Source of the DNA: Legionellales bacterium UBA2469
Lineage (GTDB): Bacteria; Pseudomonadota; Gammaproteobacteria; Legionellales; Legionellaceae
Assembly (NCBI GenBank): GCA_002342175.1
Contig: DDPL01000062.1
Span: 1 to 7,041, forward strand
Reading direction: 5' to 3'
Length of the DNA stretch: 7,041 nucleotides
The notes below the pieces were generated by a model, which was not told where the DNA came from, searched no databases, and saw only the letters and a list, made by a program, of their open reading frames with translations. The position numbers and the translations under genes were made by a program. Of this stretch, positions 5,540 through 7,041 are shown piece by piece. The stretch's first letter is position 1, and every line of letters begins with the position of its first letter.

Positions 5540-6501
5540 AAAATGGTCTTCTTCAATTTATAAAATTCGATTTGTTGTTGTGCAATTTCATTGGCAAATT
5601 TATCGATTTTAATTTTTTGCGCTTTGAGAACATTCATTCCGGTTTTGCCCATTAAACTTAACGCTTCAGCTGCGCGAAAGCGAACCCACCAAACCTTATC
5701 TTGTAAAAGGGGCTCTAAAAAAGGAACCAAATGTTCATCCCTCGTATAGCCAATCAATTTTGCGGCGCGTGCTCGGACCTCCCAAAATATTGACTGCAGT
5801 CCTTCAATCAGAAAATCTTTAAAATGTGGCTTTTCAATATATGCAATATATGCCAATGCGGCCAGCCTTAAATCAAGATGTTCAGAGTTTAAATCAGACT
5901 TTATAAATGGATTGGATATTTCCATTTTTGGAAGTTGTCTTAACATTCGATAACAAAAAACACGAGTATAAATATCTTTTTCTCGTATTAAACGAGCTTG
6001 AATCAAAGGGATTATTCGGTAGGCAGCATGTGAAGTCATCATGGTTAAAAACTCATACTGCGAACGCCGATTTTGGTTAAATATATCAATTAAAACATCG
6101 AGCATTTTTTGAGTAGGCGAGAAACAAACCGCTATTGCTGCATTTAAAGATACCAAACGAATTGAGTCCGCCATTAATTTCAGCAAATAAGCCTCTTCAT
6201 GTACTGATAATGTTTTTAAAAACTTATTTTTTAATTGTAATAACATCGCTGCTCGATTTCTTGATGGCCAATGCAAGGATGCAACATCTTCAGATAAATA
6301 AGGTAAAAATAAATTGATAAGGATGTTTGTAATCAAAACATTATCAACGAAAGAATCTTCTTTTTCTAACTGAAAAAAAACTTTAAATGCCAATACCCTT
6401 CTCTTTTTTAAAAAAAATAATTCCGCTGGTGAAATTTTATCAAAACGGGTGAGTAGCTTATGTATCTGCTTAATCCACTTTTTTTTGCTGTTTTGTCTCA
6501 T
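5536..6501 (-). CDS. HEAT-repeat protein of the polysaccharide cluster
   Basis: This 321-residue protein has a Lys-rich N-terminus and then helical repeats of HEAT type. The clearest units are at about 204-222, 237-253 and 269-285, with the typical R-x-x-AA pattern and Asp-x-x-W-x-VR turns; weaker ones are at about 79-92 and 111-126. HEAT repeats make protein-binding solenoids, so an adaptor for the synthase is the likely role. It ends in an ATGA overlap with the glycosyltransferase. As read it has no membrane segment. However, the 44-residue ORF just upstream supplies one, and losing a single A from an A8 tract (6479-6486) would join the two into a 355-residue anchored protein. The ATG at 6501 does have GGA 6 nt upstream, so separate translation is possible. 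It could therefore be an independent gene or the body of a frameshifted one. Confidence 0.85.
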   Translation of the reverse strand: MRQNSKKKWIKQIHKLLTRFDKISPAELFFLKKRRVLAFKVFFQLEKEDSFVDNVLITNILINLFLPYLSEDVASLHWPSRNRAAMLLQLKNKFLKTLSVHEEAYLLKLMADSIRLVSLNAAIAVCFSPTQKMLDVLIDIFNQNRRSQYEFLTMMTSHAAYRIIPLIQARLIREKDIYTRVFCYRMLRQLPKMEISNPFIKSDLNSEHLDLRLAALAYIAYIEKPHFKDFLIEGLQSIFWEVRARAAKLIGYTRDEHLVPFLEPLLQDKVWWVRFRAAEALSLMGKTGMNVLKAQKIKIDKFANEIAQQQIEFYKLKKTIL

Positions 6502-6604
6502 AGTCTTTCCAAATTTTATAACTTAAAGTCACCACAAATAAAACAATAAATAATAAAATCTGAATGAGCGCAAAGAACTTAAAAAATGCTTCTACACTCG
6601 TCAT
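6470..6604 (-). CDS. 44-aa single-pass membrane ORF (small subunit or split HEAT N-terminus)
   Basis: This short ORF starts 1 nt after the stop of the outer-membrane barrel gene, with GGAA 8 nt before its ATG, and overlaps the HEAT gene by 32 nt in another frame. It has one strongly hydrophobic helix (about residues 10-28, rich in Phe, Leu, Ile and Val) followed by a polar tail rich in Lys, Tyr and Gln. The positive charges after the helix predict a cytosolic C-terminus. Two readings fit: a small accessory membrane subunit, loosely comparable to PgaD, or the membrane anchor of the HEAT protein cut off by a one-base change at the A8 tract at 6479-6486. I favour the second, because a membrane anchor joined to HEAT repeats is a sensible architecture and the two frames meet exactly at the homopolymer. 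Confidence 0.65.
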   Translation of the reverse strand: MTSVEAFFKFFALIQILLFIVLFVVTLSYKIWKDYETKQQKKVD

Positions 6605-6605
6605 T

Positions 6606-7041
6606 TTAAAATTTCCATGTTGCCCCCACTACACCCCCTAGCCAATCTCTCACACGCTGGTTGGGGAAGATTTGGTTTTGATATAATAAACTCATATTCA
6701 CCAGCAATCGTTCTTGTAATAAGGTAAAATTGATATAAGGACTAATCAATTTATTTTTTAAAACGAGAAAATCCACTGTTTCAAGATTTGCCAAGTCAGG
6801 CGTTGTTCCAGTTCCTAAAATAAAGCCCATATTTGCATAAGGTTCATTAAAGGTATAACGATAGTTTAGTGTATATAAAGTCGAGCTACTACCACGATTT
6901 GGCAAATAAAAATAAGGTCTAAAGGTTAAATTATTGAAGCCAATATCCTTGGATATTGATGTTGTAAAACGTGTAAATTGGTAACGATTATTGATTCGAT
7001 TCATCTGTGCACCAAATGATGGATTAAATAATTTGGGCAAC
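6606..7041 (-). CDS. YaiO-family outer-membrane beta-barrel protein, C-terminal part
   Basis: Only the last 144 or so residues are in the window; the gene continues past its end, so the TTG near 7040 is not a real start. The visible part shows alternating polar and hydrophobic strands rich in Tyr, Phe and Asn with short turns, including a GTGTTPDL turn near residue 57, and ends in TWKF with the C-terminal Phe expected for recognition by the Bam machinery. This matches the C-terminal barrel of YaiO-family proteins, which often carry TPR repeats before it. It would sit in the outer membrane and plausibly form the exit or anchoring site for the polysaccharide made by the downstream glycosyltransferase. 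Its stop codon is 1 nt from the start of the next ORF, so the cluster is probably one transcript with a promoter beyond the window. A generic barrel of another family cannot be fully excluded. Confidence 0.8.
   Translation of the reverse strand, partial: LPKLFNPSFGAQMNRINNRYQFTRFTTSISKDIGFNNLTFRPYFYLPNRGSSSTLYTLNYRYTFNEPYANMGFILGTGTTPDLANLETVDFLVLKNKLISPYINFTLLQERLLVNMSLLYQNQIFPNQRVRDWLGGVVGATWKF

Noticed and set aside
6135..6317. Plus-strand ORF of 60 codons
   Set aside because: It lies inside the HEAT gene on the opposite strand, with no independent support.

Overview
The window is AT-rich (roughly one third G+C by eye) and densely coded. Every gene I can support lies on the minus strand. 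Gaps are short, no stretch over about 120 bp lacks a gene, and I see no RNA gene, insertion sequence or CRISPR array. A compact Dps, a PAS/HD-GYP signalling protein, a YaiO-type outer-membrane barrel and E. coli-like extended -10 elements suggest a low-GC gammaproteobacterium. A Legionellales-like host-associated lineage is possible, but that is inference.

Reading along the minus strand (high to low coordinates), the window opens with a tightly packed cluster for a surface or secreted polysaccharide. It holds the C-terminal part of a YaiO-family outer-membrane beta-barrel (cut by the window edge), a 44-residue single-pass membrane ORF starting 1 nt later, a HEAT-repeat protein overlapping it by 32 nt, a processive-type family 2 glycosyltransferase (ATGA overlap) and a GalE-type UDP-sugar 4-epimerase (ATGA overlap). 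The logic resembles synthase-dependent exopolysaccharide systems such as Pga: an inner-membrane synthase, an accessory protein, an outer-membrane exit barrel and a precursor enzyme. The accessory here is HEAT-based and I recognise no deacetylase. The 44-residue ORF and the HEAT ORF look like two halves of one membrane-anchored protein, separated by a single-base shift at an A8 tract.

Downstream come four genes that appear separately transcribed: a PAS/HD-GYP c-di-GMP phosphodiesterase, a very basic 121-residue protein of unknown function, a compact Dps-family ferritin, and a 330-residue protein built from degenerate helical repeats and carrying a C8 tract. The first three each have a CTA(T/C)ACTTA element about 30-40 nt before the start codon, matching the extended -10 usually given for sigma-S promoters. 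The fourth has a weaker version. The Dps promoter also overlaps a 7-1-7 inverted repeat resembling a Fur-family operator. The window may therefore join a polysaccharide operon to a small stationary-phase regulon containing a c-di-GMP enzyme that could control it.
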